Assembly (NCBI GenBank): GCA_002359635.1
Contig: DENJ01000120.1
Coordinates: forward strand, 26,462 to 90,461
Reading direction: 5' to 3'
Length of the DNA: 64,000 nt
Source of the DNA: Burkholderiales bacterium UBA2647
GTDB lineage: Bacteria; Pseudomonadota; Gammaproteobacteria; Burkholderiales; Burkholderiaceae_E
The notes below the pieces were generated by a model, which was not told where the DNA came from, searched no databases, and saw only the letters and a program-made list of their open reading frames with translations. Of this stretch, positions 54,599 through 64,000 are shown one piece after another. Made by a program: the position numbers and the translations under genes. Each line of letters opens with the position of its first letter. Positions within the stretch are counted from its first letter, which is position 1.

Positions 54599-56014
54599 TT
54601 ATAGCGAGTAATACATATCAAATTCGATCGGATGCGTTGTCATCCGGAAACGCGTGACCTCCTCCATCTTCAGTGCAATGAAGGCATCAATCATTTCATC
54701 ACTAAACACGCCGCCACGGGTCAGGAACTCGCGATCCTTGTCGAGTTGCTCAAGTGCTTGGTCAAGACTCGAACAAACCGTCGGGATTTTTGCATCCTCT
54801 TCAGGCGGTAGGTCATAAAGATTCTTGTCGGCGGCCTCACCTGGGTGGACCTTGTTTTGCACCCCGTCAAGACCTGCCATGAGCATTGCGGCAAATGCGA
54901 GATAAGGGTTAGCCGTGGGATCTGGGAAACGAACTTCGATACGCCGGCCGTTCGGATTGCTTACATAAGGGATACGAATCGACGCTGAACGGTTACGCGC
55001 CGAATAGGCAAGCTTCACTGGTGCCTCAAACCCAGGCACAAGACGCTTATAGGAATTAGTACCAGGATTGGTAATTGCATTAAGCGCACGCGCATGCTTG
55101 ATGATGCCGCCGATGTAGTAAAGCGCAAAATCTGAAAGACCCGCGTATTTATCGCCAGCAAAGAGATTATGACCATCTTTCCAGACCGACTGATGGCAAT
55201 GCATTCCCGACCCGTTATCGCCGACAACAGGTTTGGGCATGAAAGTGGCGGTCTTGCCATAGCTTGCGGCAACGTTATGAACTACATATTTCAGAATTTG
55301 TGTCCAGTCGGCACGCTGTACAAGGGTTGAAAACCTGGTGCCGATTTCACACTGACCAGCACCGGCAACCTCGTGGTGATGAACTTCGACGGGAACGCCC
55401 ATCTGTTCAAGAATCAAGCACATTTCTGAGCGCATATCTTGGAAGGAATCCACCGGAGGCACGGGGAAATAGCCGCCCTTCACGGCCGGACGATGCGCCA
55501 GATTGCCACCTTCGATGTCCTTGCCGCTGCTCCATGAAGCCTCTTCAGAGTGAATCTTCACGGCACTGCCAGACATGTCAGCCCACCAGGTGACTGAATC
55601 GAAAATGAAGAACTCAGGCTCGGGGCCAAAGTAGGCCGTATCACCGATACCCGAAGCCTTCAAATAAGCTTCGGCACGTTTAGCGATCGAGCGCGGATCC
55701 CGCGAATAGCCCTTGCCATCGGAAGGCTCAACAACATCACAGCTCAGGATCAGCGTTGACTCTTCACGGAAAGGATCCATATTGGCCGTTGAGGGGTCGG
55801 GCATGAGAAGCATGTCCGAGGCCTCGATACCCTTCCAGCCGGCAATCGAAGAGCCATCGAATGCATGACCGGCGCTGAACTTCTCGTCGTTAAATGCAGA
55901 CACAGGCACGCTCACGTGCTGTTCCTTGCCGCGGGTGTCGGTAAAGCGGAAATCGACGAATTTCACGTCATTATCTTTAACCATCTTCAGCACGTCTTGC
56001 ACAGACTTCGACAT
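54599..56014 (-). CDS. glnA: Glutamine synthetase type I
   Basis: A 471-residue GSI-beta enzyme that fixes ammonium into glutamine as a dodecamer. It starts [20 protein letters not shown] and carries [21 protein letters not shown] sequence (here MDPFREES), [15 protein letters not shown] and [11 protein letters not shown]. The adenylylation Tyr is in [10 protein letters not shown], about residue 400, so GlnE control is likely. Two NtrC sites and a possible sigma54 promoter precede it, and a strong terminator follows it. Its length is the usual 468-471. Confidence 0.98.
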   Translation of the reverse strand: MSKSVQDVLKMVKDNDVKFVDFRFTDTRGKEQHVSVPVSAFNDEKFSAGHAFDGSSIAGWKGIEASDMLLMPDPSTANMDPFREESTLILSCDVVEPSDGKGYSRDPRSIAKRAEAYLKASGIGDTAYFGPEPEFFIFDSVTWWADMSGSAVKIHSEEASWSSGKDIEGGNLAHRPAVKGGYFPVPPVDSFQDMRSEMCLILEQMGVPVEVHHHEVAGAGQCEIGTRFSTLVQRADWTQILKYVVHNVAASYGKTATFMPKPVVGDNGSGMHCHQSVWKDGHNLFAGDKYAGLSDFALYYIGGIIKHARALNAITNPGTNSYKRLVPGFEAPVKLAYSARNRSASIRIPYVSNPNGRRIEVRFPDPTANPYLAFAAMLMAGLDGVQNKVHPGEAADKNLYDLPPEEDAKIPTVCSSLDQALEQLDKDREFLTRGGVFSDEMIDAFIALKMEEVTRFRMTTHPIEFDMYYSL

Positions 56015-56154
56015 CTTTTAATCTCCATGAGTTGAAGGGCATAAAAAGCAAAAAGGTTTTGCGTTGAAAAAGGAAACGCTTAAACAACTGAGGCCATAGC
56101 TCGGATCAGGCCCATAAGATCCAAGCATGAAGCGAGTCGATCGCAACATCAACC

Positions 56155-56181
56155 GAATCGATCACAGCCTGCACGGTGCCG
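56155..56181 (-). promoter_or_regulatory. Possible sigma54 promoter of glnA
   Basis: On the minus strand GGCAC (-24 GG at 56179-56180) is followed after 10 bp by GC (-12, 56167-56168), giving a start near 56155. The -24 is good (GGCAC), but the -12 is only GC in an AGGCT context rather than TTGCA. It lies between two copies of a GATCACAGC repeat (56161 and 56181 area). The position fits the NtrC sites at about -138 and -168. Confidence 0.35.
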
Positions 56182-56284
56182 ATCACAGCGCCAACTGCAT
56201 TTTCTTGAGCACGAAACATGCCATTCACCGGCTCATCGCGATTCGAGAACAGGGGCCAGGCAGGCGGACCCGACCCGGCTTCTA

Positions 56285-56301
56285 TGCACCATATAGGTGC
56301 A
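56285..56301. promoter_or_regulatory. NtrC-binding site, perfect palindrome
   Basis: TGCACC-N5-GGTGCA at 56285-56301 is an exact match to the NtrC consensus. It lies 271 bp upstream of the glnA start codon, in the region between glnA and hemW. Confidence 0.85.
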
Positions 56302-56314
56302 AACCTGCTTTTGG

Positions 56315-56331
56315 CAAACCATCATGGTGCA
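56315..56331. promoter_or_regulatory. Second NtrC-binding site
   Basis: CAAACC-N5-GGTGCA at 56315-56331 matches the right half exactly and the left half in three of six bases. Its centre is 30 bp (about three helical turns) from the first site. It lies only 11 bp from the hemW stop codon. Confidence 0.65.
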
Positions 56332-56341
56332 TTCTTCACCT

Positions 56342-57607
56342 TTATGGAGATTCATGCAAAAACGAAGCCTGCAAGTCATTCAAAAAGCGCCAGCCAAGAT
56401 CGCTTGCACGCCAAAGATTCGGATCGGCATCAAGTAGCCCTTTGTCGATGGCGCGCCTGGCCTGCTTCACAAGAACCTGGGCTGGCAATCCGCAACGCTC
56501 CTGCCACCAATGGCTTGCCACACCGTCTTTTAACCGGAGCGCGTTGAGCATAAATTCAAAGGGAAGATCCCTGGGCTCCAGCCATCGCTCAGCGGCATGC
56601 TGTGGTTCAGGCTTGTGCGTCAAGGCGTCGATGTAAGCAAACGGACGCCTTTGTCGGGTTGTTCGCCGAATACCGCGATGATCGCTGATTTTCCCGTGGG
56701 CGCCAGCTCCAATCCCGAGATAATCGCCAAACTGCCAGTAGTTAAGATTGTGGCGACAACGCTGGCCTGGTAGCGACCAGGCTGACACCTCATACTGCTG
56801 AAAACCTGCCGATCCGAGTCGCTCATCGATCAGCGTCTGCATGGACTCAAGAAGTTTTTCGTCAGGCATTGCCTCGGGCCGATGCTTGGCAAAAAAGGTA
56901 TTGGGCTCCAGCGTGAACTGATAAATCGACAGGTGGCTAAGGGCGCTACCAGCACGCTGAAGCGCCATGGCCAAATCGTGGTCCAAACTGGCAAGCGTCT
57001 GCCCCGGTTGGCCATACATCAGATCGACATTAACCCGCGGGAAGATACGAATCGCCGCATCAAGTGCATCTTGCGCCTGCCTTGCGTCGTGAACCCTGCC
57101 GATTCGCCTTAAGCAGTCGTCGGAAAAGCTTTGAACCCCGAGGCTTAATCGGTTCACGCCTGCCTCAGCGAAAGCTTCGAAGCGCTCGCGCTCAAAGCTG
57201 CCGGGGTTGGCCTCCATGGTGATTTCAGCGTCGGCCGAGAGCTTCAACAGGCTTCGTACTGCATCAAGCAATCTTGCCATCTGTGCCGGCGGGCATAGGC
57301 TTGGGGTGCCTCCCCCGATAAACACTGTTTGGACTGTTCGTCCCCACACGGCGGTGAGCGAACCCTCCAAATCGCGTACCAAGGCATCAACATAGGCTGC
57401 GTAATGCGATTCGATTTGCGATGCGCTTAGCGAGCTTTGCCCTTTTGCGAGCTGCGGTTCCTCGTGCGAATTGAAATCACAATAAGGGCACTTTTTGATG
57501 CACCACGGGATGTGGATGTAGAGACTGAGTGGCGGGGGAAAGGGCAATCGAATCGTATCGGGCTGAGCCAGGCTGATTGCCGTGACCGGCCTAGGCGGGT
57601 TGAGCAT
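56342..57607 (-). CDS. hemW: Radical SAM family heme chaperone HemW
   Basis: A 421-residue protein related to coproporphyrinogen III oxidase HemN but lacking its extra features. The [4Fe-4S] site is CIKKCPYC with YIHIPWC ahead of it. GGGTPSL, MEANPGSF and GVNRLSLGVQSF follow in the radical SAM barrel. Heme insertion into respiratory proteins is the established role of the family. It starts 3 nt after the rdgB stop, in the rph-rdgB-hemW operon typical of Betaproteobacteria. The hemW transcript reads towards glnA. Confidence 0.92.
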   Translation of the reverse strand: MLNPPRPVTAISLAQPDTIRLPFPPPLSLYIHIPWCIKKCPYCDFNSHEEPQLAKGQSSLSASQIESHYAAYVDALVRDLEGSLTAVWGRTVQTVFIGGGTPSLCPPAQMARLLDAVRSLLKLSADAEITMEANPGSFERERFEAFAEAGVNRLSLGVQSFSDDCLRRIGRVHDARQAQDALDAAIRIFPRVNVDLMYGQPGQTLASLDHDLAMALQRAGSALSHLSIYQFTLEPNTFFAKHRPEAMPDEKLLESMQTLIDERLGSAGFQQYEVSAWSLPGQRCRHNLNYWQFGDYLGIGAGAHGKISDHRGIRRTTRQRRPFAYIDALTHKPEPQHAAERWLEPRDLPFEFMLNALRLKDGVASHWWQERCGLPAQVLVKQARRAIDKGLLDADPNLWRASDLGWRFLNDLQASFLHESP

Positions 57608-57610
57608 GCC

Positions 57611-58246
57611 TCAATCACCGGATCGCATGGGTGCGGCAAGCAGGCCCAAGCTGAGCATTTGCGCAAGAAGTTGCTCGATCGCTTTGGCTCGATGGCTAAG
57701 ACGGTTTTTTTGCGCCAGGTTCATTTCAGCGGCAGTGAGTGATTGCCCCTCGGGGAGGAAATGGGGATCATAACCAAAACCACCTTGACCTCTTGGCTCG
57801 GCAAGCCACTGCCCGCGCCAGCGCGCCTCGGCGATTAAGGGTACCGGATCGTCAGGCCATCGGAGCAGGACTAGAACACAAACAAAATAGGCCTTTGAGG
57901 ATCCCCCTTTAAGTTGTTGATTAATCATTTGATTGTTATCGCTATCGTGGTTCAACCCGCCATGTAATACAGACCAGCGCGCTGAATGAACGCCAGGCTT
58001 ATCGTTTAGTCGCTCGATGCAAATGCCAGAATCATCTGCAAGCGCAGCAAGCCCTGCACGTCGCGCTGCTGATCTTGCCTTGATGAGAGCGTTCTCCACA
58101 AAGCTTGGATGAGGTTCTGGCGGCGCCTCGATACCAAAGCTGGCTTGGGAGATAAGCTTTAGTCCAAAGGGGGCAAGCAAGCTCTGGAACTCGAGGACCT
58201 TCCCCTCATTCGAACTGGCAAGTACCAATTCATTAAGTGCACCCAT
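57611..58246 (-). CDS. rdgB: Non-canonical purine NTP pyrophosphatase (ITP/XTP)
   Basis: A 211-residue house-cleaning enzyme of the Ham1 family. LVLASSNEGKVLEF opens the fold, SFVENALIKARSAA and ALADDSGICIERL contain the acidic metal ligands, and GGFGYDPHF is the base-specificity motif. A run of SDNNQMINQQLKG matches the helical lid. It lies downstream of rph and is followed 3 nt later by hemW. Confidence 0.96.
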   Translation of the reverse strand: MGALNELVLASSNEGKVLEFQSLLAPFGLKLISQASFGIEAPPEPHPSFVENALIKARSAARRAGLAALADDSGICIERLNDKPGVHSARWSVLHGGLNHDSDNNQMINQQLKGGSSKAYFVCVLVLLRWPDDPVPLIAEARWRGQWLAEPRGQGGFGYDPHFLPEGQSLTAAEMNLAQKNRLSHRAKAIEQLLAQMLSLGLLAAPMRSGD

Positions 58247-58361
58247 ACTATTGCCTTCCCTTGAGGTCTATGCCCTGGCTTAGGCACAGCATACGCTCGG
58301 CAAACGGCAGGCTTTTGCCTTGCTTATTGCCTCGTCATCAACGGTTTCTGGTTGCGCCCGC

Positions 58362-59147
58362 TCATTCAAGCCAACACGCCTGCTGCGCCGCGAGCAGTTG
58401 TCGAATCCCGTGGTCTGCCATATCGAGCATCATCACGGCCTGTTCGCGACTGAACGGCTCACCCTCCGCTGTACCTTGCATCTCGATAAGACCACCTTTT
58501 GAGGTCATCACAACATTCATATCGGTATCACACTGAGAGTCTTCCTCATAGTCCAGATCCAAGATCATGGCGCCATCGCGGATTCCGACACTCACCGCAG
58601 CCACCCATGCGATGAGGGCCTTATCGCTTGCTTTACCCGCTTGATGCAACCACTGTAATGCGTCCGCAAGGGCGAGGCAGGCGCCCGTAATCGACGCGCA
58701 GCGCGTGCCGCCATCAGCCTGCAACACATCGCAATCGATGGTGATCGTGTGCTCGCCGATAGCCTGTAAATCAACAACAGCCCGAAGACTTCTACCGATC
58801 AGCCGCTGAATTTCCTGGGTCCTTCCACTTTGCTTTCCTCTAGCCGCCTCGCGATCGCCGCGCGTATGCGTTGCGCGAGGCAGCATGCCGTATTCTGCCG
58901 TCACCCAGCCCTGCCCTTTTCCCTTGAGAAAACCAGGAACCTTGGTCTCGACTGAAGCAGTGCAAAGCACCCTCGTGTGACCCACTTCGATAAGCACCGC
59001 GCCCTCTGCGTAGCGTGTTGCCCTTCTTGCGAGCGAAACGGGACGCAACTCATCGGGTCTTCGTCCGCTGAGCCGCTCGTGCTGCCCTTTGCCTCCCTGG
59101 TGATCATTTCGACCCTCAGACATTGCGTTTTCATTTGCCTTCGACAT
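58362..59147 (-). CDS. rph: Ribonuclease PH
   Basis: A phosphorolytic 3'-5' exoribonuclease that trims tRNA 3' ends. The family start [22 protein letters not shown] follows a 20-residue lead. [17 protein letters not shown] and [18 protein letters not shown] are characteristic, and [14 protein letters not shown] carries catalytic Asp residues. The chosen ATG (59147) has AAGGG upstream and gives 261 residues. ATGs at 59186 and 59123 are alternatives. It starts the rph-rdgB-hemW group and is divergent from yicC. Confidence 0.94.
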   Translation of the reverse strand: MSKANENAMSEGRNDHQGGKGQHERLSGRRPDELRPVSLARRATRYAEGAVLIEVGHTRVLCTASVETKVPGFLKGKGQGWVTAEYGMLPRATHTRGDREAARGKQSGRTQEIQRLIGRSLRAVVDLQAIGEHTITIDCDVLQADGGTRCASITGACLALADALQWLHQAGKASDKALIAWVAAVSVGIRDGAMILDLDYEEDSQCDTDMNVVMTSKGGLIEMQGTAEGEPFSREQAVMMLDMADHGIRQLLAAQQACWLE

Positions 59148-59232
59148 CGCCCTGACCCTTGCTTGATTAACCCCGACGCGGCGCATAATCGCACAAACGC
59201 TGAGACCCCAGCGCTCGTTTGCGGGAACAAGG

Positions 59233-60249
59233 ATGGGAAATTCAAAAACTCAAAGCATCAGAAGCATGACGGGATTCGGCAGCGCCGAGTACGCTGCCCT
59301 GGGGTGGCACTTTGCAATCGATATTCGCAGCGTCAACGGCCGATTTCTGGATTTTTCCTTACGATGCCCCGATGAAATCCGTCAGCTTGAGCCATGGTTA
59401 AGAGAGCAAATTGCAAGCCTCATGCAACGAGGCAAAGTGGAAATGCGGATCAACCTTCGCAGACAGGCGGCAGCAAGCGATGTCATTCAACTTAATGAGA
59501 GCGTTTTGGCGCAAGTGCTTGCACTCGTTTCTGATATACGAACAAAAACAACAGAGCTGACAGCTTTTTCGCCGCTCGAGTTGCTCCGATTTCCAGGCAT
59601 CACCGTCGATGCCAATCAAGTTGAACAGGCAATGCTGCAAGAATCGATTAAGAAGCTTGCTGCTGAGGCTATTGAGAATCTCGACAGTGCCCGAGAAGCA
59701 GAAGGCGCCCGGCTTGCGAGCTTCTTAAAGGAACGGGTGGCTGCGATCCGCAAACTTTGTCGAGAACTCGAACAGCAATTGCCGAATTGGTCGACTGCCT
59801 TGGAAATGCGCCTCAAGGAGCGCCTTTCATCGATCGGTTTCGGCAATGAGCAGCGAACTGGGCCCCAAGCGATCGAACCTGCCAGTGAACCGGCAGGCCC
59901 TCTTGGACGGGCAACAAACAAGACATCGACGAGCGACGACGGAGGACCAGGTTTGCCACATCAGTCCTTAGAGTTACAACAACGGATTGCCCAGGAACTG
60001 GGCCTTTTTGCGATGAAGTCAGACGTCGCAGAAGAGTTATCTAGGCTTCGTGCACACACCGAGGCGGTTGATCAGATTATCGATAAAGGGGGACCATGCG
60101 GAAAGCGCTTGGACTTTATGATGCAGGAGTTGCAACGCGAGGCCAATACGCTAGGCGCAAAATCACAAATGCTTGAGCAGTCGATGGTATCGGTGGAATT
60201 AAAGGTTTTGATCGAGCAAATGCGCGAGCAGATCCAGAATCTTGAATAA
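59233..60249 (+). CDS. yicC: YicC family endoribonuclease
   Basis: A 338-residue YicC/YloC protein, a family shown to act as endoribonucleases. The start reads [11 protein letters not shown], followed by [13 protein letters not shown], and the C-terminus has the conserved [20 protein letters not shown] and [16 protein letters not shown] Pro/Ser/Gly-rich insert at about 204-244 makes it roughly 50 residues longer than E. coli YicC (287). It leads yicC-gmk-rpoZ-spoT, as in Betaproteobacteria. Confidence 0.93.
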   Translation: MGNSKTQSIRSMTGFGSAEYAALGWHFAIDIRSVNGRFLDFSLRCPDEIRQLEPWLREQIASLMQRGKVEMRINLRRQAAASDVIQLNESVLAQVLALVSDIRTKTTELTAFSPLELLRFPGITVDANQVEQAMLQESIKKLAAEAIENLDSAREAEGARLASFLKERVAAIRKLCRELEQQLPNWSTALEMRLKERLSSIGFGNEQRTGPQAIEPASEPAGPLGRATNKTSTSDDGGPGLPHQSLELQQRIAQELGLFAMKSDVAEELSRLRAHTEAVDQIIDKGGPCGKRLDFMMQELQREANTLGAKSQMLEQSMVSVELKVLIEQMREQIQNLE

Positions 60250-60430
60250 AAAATAAAATGAATTGAGATCGAAGGACTTACAGCTCACCCTGATGCTTTC
60301 GCAGCGTACTTGATGGAAGATTGCCGGCGATGCTAGCGCCATCGGCGAGCAGCGGATCGAAAGATGGTTAAAACCCAAAAAAGCTTCCGTATTGCGAATG
60401 ACTCGCAATGCCAAAGCAAGGATACAGCTC

Positions 60431-61090
60431 GTGAAAAAAGACCCGCTTGATCTCAAGTATCAACCGCTAAAGGCTTCGCTTTTTGTGATTGTTGCGCCCT
60501 CGGGCGCCGGCAAGACCACATTGGTTCACGCCTTGCTCCGGTCCCGTCCAGGCATCAAGCTCTCAATTTCCACGACAACACGCGCGCCAAGGCGAGCCGA
60601 GCGCCAGGCGGAGCATTACTTTTTCGTTGACGAGGCACGATTTTTGGATCTCATCCAACAAGGCGAGTTTCTCGAATGGGCCCATGTCCACGGGCATTAC
60701 TATGGCACCTCTAAGGCTTTCGTTCAGGCAGCTCTGGCTAAAGGCGACGACCTTTTGCTTGAAATTGACTGCCAAGGTGCAGCCCAAATCAAGCAGCTTT
60801 TCCCCGACGCTGTGGTGGTATTTATCGCGCCGCCATCTATGGAGGAACTGCGCCGGCGGCTTGAGGCGCGAGACCAGGATGATGCTCAAACCATCGCTAG
60901 ACGCGTTGAGGGGGCGCAAAAAGAGTTGCTTCGTGCCCATGAGGCTGACTTTCTGGTGATCAACGACGACTTTGATCAGGCATTGCTCGATTTACAACGC
61001 ATCGTCGAAGCGTCCGCGCTGAGGTATCATCTTCGATTATTCCGTTTTCCCCAGCTCGCAGAGCGACTTGGATTACGGCCTCCGGTTTAA
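60431..61090 (+). CDS. gmk: Guanylate kinase
   Basis: A 219-residue GMP kinase. The P-loop is [10 protein letters not shown], the GMP-binding region reads [11 protein letters not shown] and HYFFVD, and [13 protein letters not shown] is Walker B. The GTG at 60431 is preferred because AAGGA stands 8 nt upstream and the N-terminus then fits the family. An ATG at 60398 and a TTG at 60392 would add 11 and 13 codons without a ribosome binding site. It lies between yicC and rpoZ. The short C-terminal tail ([16 protein letters not shown]) is unremarkable. Confidence 0.95.
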   Translation: MKKDPLDLKYQPLKASLFVIVAPSGAGKTTLVHALLRSRPGIKLSISTTTRAPRRAERQAEHYFFVDEARFLDLIQQGEFLEWAHVHGHYYGTSKAFVQAALAKGDDLLLEIDCQGAAQIKQLFPDAVVVFIAPPSMEELRRRLEARDQDDAQTIARRVEGAQKELLRAHEADFLVINDDFDQALLDLQRIVEASALRYHLRLFRFPQLAERLGLRPPV

Positions 61091-61109
61091 ATTTCAGGTC
61101 TTGATCATC

Positions 61110-61313
61110 ATGGCAAGAATCACCGTCGAAGACTGTTTGAAGAGCATTCCCAACCGCTTTGAGCTCACACTCGCGGCAACATACAGGGCGCGCATGCTCG
61201 CTCAAGGCCATGCGCCAAAAATTGAATCCAAAGACAAACCCACCGTGGCAGCCTTGAGAGAAATTGCAGCTGGAAAGGTCGGGCAAGAGATGCTTCGTCG
61301 GGTTCCAACCTAG
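61110..61313 (+). CDS. rpoZ: RNA polymerase omega subunit
   Basis: A 67-residue omega subunit that assists beta' folding and forms part of a (p)ppGpp site. [21 protein letters not shown] is followed by the conserved AATYRARML and [15 protein letters not shown]. The start at 61110 fits the family; a frame from 61068 overlaps gmk. It sits just upstream of spoT, as in E. coli and Betaproteobacteria. Confidence 0.97.
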   Translation: MARITVEDCLKSIPNRFELTLAATYRARMLAQGHAPKIESKDKPTVAALREIAAGKVGQEMLRRVPT

Positions 61314-61462
61314 TCTAGCCATTTAGATCGTCAATCTGATACCGCGCCCCCGCTCACAACATTAACCAAGTGACCATGGAAGCGGTGATTAACTGTTACA
61401 CAATCTATACGACATAGCGCCAAAGCACTTGACGGATGGCGTTTGTGCGTCAGAATAAAAAC

Positions 61463-64000
61463 ATGACGACGCCACACAAGCCACTCGTTTCGAGAAGCAA
61501 GGCTCTGAGTAAGCCAAGGAATACCTTAAGCGCAACAAACACGCCTCTGGGTCCGTCCCGCACCCACGAGGGTTCGCCCCACGCCCACGAGGGTTCGCCT
61601 CGCGTCCACCCGGGTTTGTCCCAACCCAACGAGGGTATGCCCACCCCGCCTCAGAGTTCTCAAGACGATGTGAGGACCACGGTCACGACAATAGAAAATC
61701 CCACGGAGCGACCTTTTGCCGCGCTTTCTTCAAAACACGCCCTTGCGATTCGGGTAAAGGCTTTAGGCGAGACGGGCGCCAGGCAGGCGCTATCAAGCTA
61801 TGAATCGGACGCGGCATCAACAGACCGTCGAGCAAACTTCAGACTCTCCGAGGAAGGTTTTTTCATTGCTCCCGATCAAAAGTCAATCGCATCGATAGGA
61901 TCGCTCACAACAAAGCTAGAGGGCTACCTGTCTCGAACGGACATAAAACGCGTCCGCGATGCTTATCGACTGGCGGATGAGGCCCATCTGGGACAGTTCC
62001 GTCAAAGTGGTGAGCCCTATATTTCCCATCCAATTGCGGTTGCTGAGATATGCGCGGGCTGGAAGCTCGATGTTGATTCCCTCATGGCCGCGCTGCTGCA
62101 CGATACGATGGAGGATAGTGGGATCCATAAAGACGAGCTTCGAGGGCGCTTTGGCGCCCCAGTGGCTGAACTCGTTGACGGTCTTTCTAAACTCGACCGA
62201 ATGGAGTTTCAAACACGAGCTCAGGCACAGGCAGAGTCGTTCCGCAAAATGCTCTTGGCGATGGCCAATGATGTCAGAGTCATTCTGATTAAGCTCGCAG
62301 ATCGCCTTCATAATATGCGAACCTTGACGGCGGTATCACCGCAGAAGGCAAGGCGTATTGCAGATGAAACGCTCGAGATCTACGCGCCGATTGCCAACCG
62401 TCTCGGTCTACACAGCCTTTTTCTCGAGCTTCTCGATCTAAGTTTTAGACACAGCCACCCAAACCGCTACAAAGTCTTGCGCAAAGCGGTGCTATCAGCA
62501 CGTGGCAACCGCAGGGAAGTATTAGGCCGCATTGTGGATGCCACACAGCGCGTACTCCCACAATGGGGCGTTAACGCCGAGGTAACCGGTCGAGAGAAAT
62601 CACTCTATGGCATTTACCGAAAAATGCGCGAAAAGCGTTTGAGTTTTTCGCAAGTACTCGATGTCTACGGTTTTCGGATCATCGCACCCAGTGTCGCCGA
62701 CTGCTACAAAGCGCTTGGCGCCTTACACACCACCTTCAAACCGATTTTGGGTCGGTTTAAAGATTACATCGCTATACCCAAAGTTAACGGTTATCAATCC
62801 TTGCACACAACATTGATCGGCCCATTTGGTACGCCGGTCGAATTCCAGATCCGAACCCAAGAAATGCAACGTGTCGCTGAATCAGGTGTAGCCTCGCATT
62901 GGCTATACAAAGCCAAGCACGAAAGCTTTTCAGATCTCCAGCGTGAAACGCACCAATGGCTAAAGTCATTGCTAGATATTCAAAGCAATACGGGCGACTC
63001 ACTTGAGTTTATTGAACATGTGAAAGTCGATCTCTTCCCGGATGCAGTCTATATTTTCACTCCCAAGGGTGATATCCGAGCCTTGCCGAAAGGATCTACT
63101 GTTATAGATTTTGCTTATTCGGTTCATACGCATATCGGAAACCATGCGATTGGCGCAACGATTAACGGCGATATCTCGCCGTTAAGCACAGTCCTGAAAA
63201 GCGGTGATCGGATTGTCGTAAATATCGATCCAAATTCAAAACCTGATCCGATTTGGCTAAGCTTTGTGCGAACCGGAAAAGCACGTGCTGAGATCCGTCA
63301 CTATCTTCGCACCATGAACCATAGTCAGGCGATCGAATTGGGCAGAAGGCTGCTCGAACACGCAATGCAGGCCATGCATCTGAGTCTCGAGGAAATCAGC
63401 AGTATTGCGCTCGAACGCGGTGCACGCGATCTTGGTGCGCATCATCTTAATGATCTTTATGCAAAAATCGGATTAGGGATTCAATTGGCGCCGGCAGTCG
63501 CGCGAACGATTGCCTTGATGGCCGGGCACCGAGGCGCCACCTCTGCACTGCTCGCAGCAGCCCACGCCGCGCCAATCCAAGTGCATGGTACCGAAGGATC
63601 AGCCGTAACTTTTTCGCCCTGCTGCCACCCCATCCCAGGCGATGGCATTCTCGGTCATTTGCGAGGTGGGCATGGGCTTGTGATCCACCGCAACGACTGC
63701 GGCGTTGCGATTCGTTCGCGGGTCAGAGACAGCGAGCGTTGGGTTGAAACCGAGTGGTCCGAACCTATTAATGGGCTGTTTCGGACCGACATCAAAGTTA
63801 CAGTGCACGACGGCAAAGGCGTTCTCGGGAAAATAGCCGCTGAGATTGCAGCCGAGGAAATCAACATTTCCCAGGTTCATACGGAATCAACCTCCGACAG
63901 TATGGCGACGATGTCTTTTGCCCTAAGTGTTAGGCATCGTACGCATCTCGCGGGCCTGATGCGTCGACTAAGGAAGATGACAGAAGTCGCAAAGCTTGTG
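61463..64000 (+). CDS. spoT: Bifunctional (p)ppGpp synthetase/hydrolase SpoT, 3' end outside window
   Basis: 846 codons are visible and the frame is open to the right edge. After a disordered N-terminal extension (about residues 1-140), the HD hydrolase domain has ISHPIAVAEI and the HDTMED motif at 213-218. The synthetase domain (about 375-500) has GREKSLYGIYRKM and YGFRIIAP, with NGYQSLHTT. TGS follows (VYIFTPKGDIRALPKG) and an ACT domain begins near 765. The HD motif is intact, so hydrolase activity is expected, as in SpoT/Rel. The extension carries a seven-residue repeat. No Shine-Dalgarno precedes the ATG. A GTG at 61445 and later ATGs are other possible starts. Confidence 0.93.
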   Translation, partial: MTTPHKPLVSRSKALSKPRNTLSATNTPLGPSRTHEGSPHAHEGSPRVHPGLSQPNEGMPTPPQSSQDDVRTTVTTIENPTERPFAALSSKHALAIRVKALGETGARQALSSYESDAASTDRRANFRLSEEGFFIAPDQKSIASIGSLTTKLEGYLSRTDIKRVRDAYRLADEAHLGQFRQSGEPYISHPIAVAEICAGWKLDVDSLMAALLHDTMEDSGIHKDELRGRFGAPVAELVDGLSKLDRMEFQTRAQAQAESFRKMLLAMANDVRVILIKLADRLHNMRTLTAVSPQKARRIADETLEIYAPIANRLGLHSLFLELLDLSFRHSHPNRYKVLRKAVLSARGNRREVLGRIVDATQRVLPQWGVNAEVTGREKSLYGIYRKMREKRLSFSQVLDVYGFRIIAPSVADCYKALGALHTTFKPILGRFKDYIAIPKVNGYQSLHTTLIGPFGTPVEFQIRTQEMQRVAESGVASHWLYKAKHESFSDLQRETHQWLKSLLDIQSNTGDSLEFIEHVKVDLFPDAVYIFTPKGDIRALPKGSTVIDFAYSVHTHIGNHAIGATINGDISPLSTVLKSGDRIVVNIDPNSKPDPIWLSFVRTGKARAEIRHYLRTMNHSQAIELGRRLLEHAMQAMHLSLEEISSIALERGARDLGAHHLNDLYAKIGLGIQLAPAVARTIALMAGHRGATSALLAAAHAAPIQVHGTEGSAVTFSPCCHPIPGDGILGHLRGGHGLVIHRNDCGVAIRSRVRDSERWVETEWSEPINGLFRTDIKVTVHDGKGVLGKIAAEIAAEEINISQVHTESTSDSMATMSFALSVRHRTHLAGLMRRLRKMTEVAKLV
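61560..61643. repeat. 21-bp tandem repeat inside spoT, four copies
   Basis: Four imperfect 21-bp units in register (CCCACGAGGGTTCGCC-like, at 61563, 61584, 61605 and 61626). They encode seven-residue units THEGSPH, AHEGSPR, VHPGLSQ and PNEGMPT, residues 34-61 of the SpoT reading frame. Confidence 0.85.

Larger units (their letters stand above)
56015..56341. other. Regulatory region between hemW and glnA
   Basis: A 327-bp interval with no supported gene. From the glnA side it holds a roughly 140-nt leader, a candidate sigma54 promoter, a GATCACAGC direct repeat and two NtrC sites. A plus-strand reading frame (56127-56636) runs across it and into hemW antisense, and looks spurious. Confidence 0.7.

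Noticed and set aside
56127..56636. Plus-strand 169-residue frame between glnA and hemW
   Set aside because: It covers the NtrC sites and runs antisense through the conserved hemW C-terminus, with no ribosome binding site and no recognisable domain.

Overview
The window is a densely packed stretch of chromosome from a betaproteobacterium, most likely of the order Burkholderiales. The main evidence is a long conserved gene order on the minus strand, reading surE-pcm-nlpD ... rlmD-exonuclease ... ndk-rlmN-rodZ-ispG-hisS-yfgM-bamB-der-hfq-hflX-hflK-hflC-DUF2065-hisZ-purA-phosphoribosyltransferase and then rnr-rlmB. The glnA-ntrB-ntrC, rph-rdgB-hemW and yicC-gmk-rpoZ-spoT groups and a 900-residue homodimeric-type AceE fit the same assignment. 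No mobile element, prophage, CRISPR array or rRNA gene was seen. The genus cannot be named from the sequence alone.

Layout. 1-3.1 kb: pyruvate dehydrogenase genes aceE and the start of aceF (minus). 3.4-5.5 kb: tRNA-Arg followed by an MFS transporter and a short-chain dehydrogenase (plus). 5.6-10.8 kb: a probable four-gene minus-strand operon of yhhQ (queuosine precursor transport), an FtsX-like permease, a GNAT acetyltransferase and an M20 peptidase. 10.9-15.6 kb: a complete branched-chain amino acid ABC transporter operon (livGFHM plus binding protein) with a visible promoter and a strong leader hairpin. 15.7-17.4 kb: a LuxR-type response regulator divergent from cysQ. 17.3-35.8 kb: the core minus-strand block from ndk to rlmB, covering RNA modification, purine and histidine metabolism, membrane protease control, outer-membrane assembly and isoprenoid synthesis, broken only by tRNA-Leu. 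36-42 kb: a YccA-like membrane protein, rlmD, a PolB-like exonuclease, nlpD-pcm-surE and a CBS protein. 42.2-47.7 kb: metY, an alpha/beta hydrolase, DUF2069, dusA, an orphan LuxR regulator, an EamA transporter and tRNA-Glu/tRNA-Ala. 47.8-51.7 kb: folD, prlC and xthA. 51.7-56.3 kb: ntrC, ntrB and glnA, with two NtrC enhancer sites upstream of glnA. 56.3-64 kb: hemW-rdgB-rph (minus), then yicC-gmk-rpoZ-spoT (plus), with spoT cut by the right edge.

Most genes sit in translationally coupled operons with 1-22 nt overlaps (livG/livF, livM/livK, hflK/hflC, hfq/hflX, bamB/der, yfgM/bamB, hisS/yfgM, surE/pcm, ntrB/ntrC). Several converging genes overlap at their 3' ends. The largest is cysQ/rlmB at 168 bp.

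I did not find an obviously new multi-gene system. The observations most worth a second look are: the liv leader hairpin with a TTG start; the paired NtrC sites and a 36-bp tandem repeat around glnA/ntrB; a heptapeptide-repeat N-terminus on SpoT; a short RodZ with no pilW gene next to it; an NlpD without LysM and with no rpoS behind it; an atypical orphan LuxR regulator; and the cysQ/rlmB overlap.
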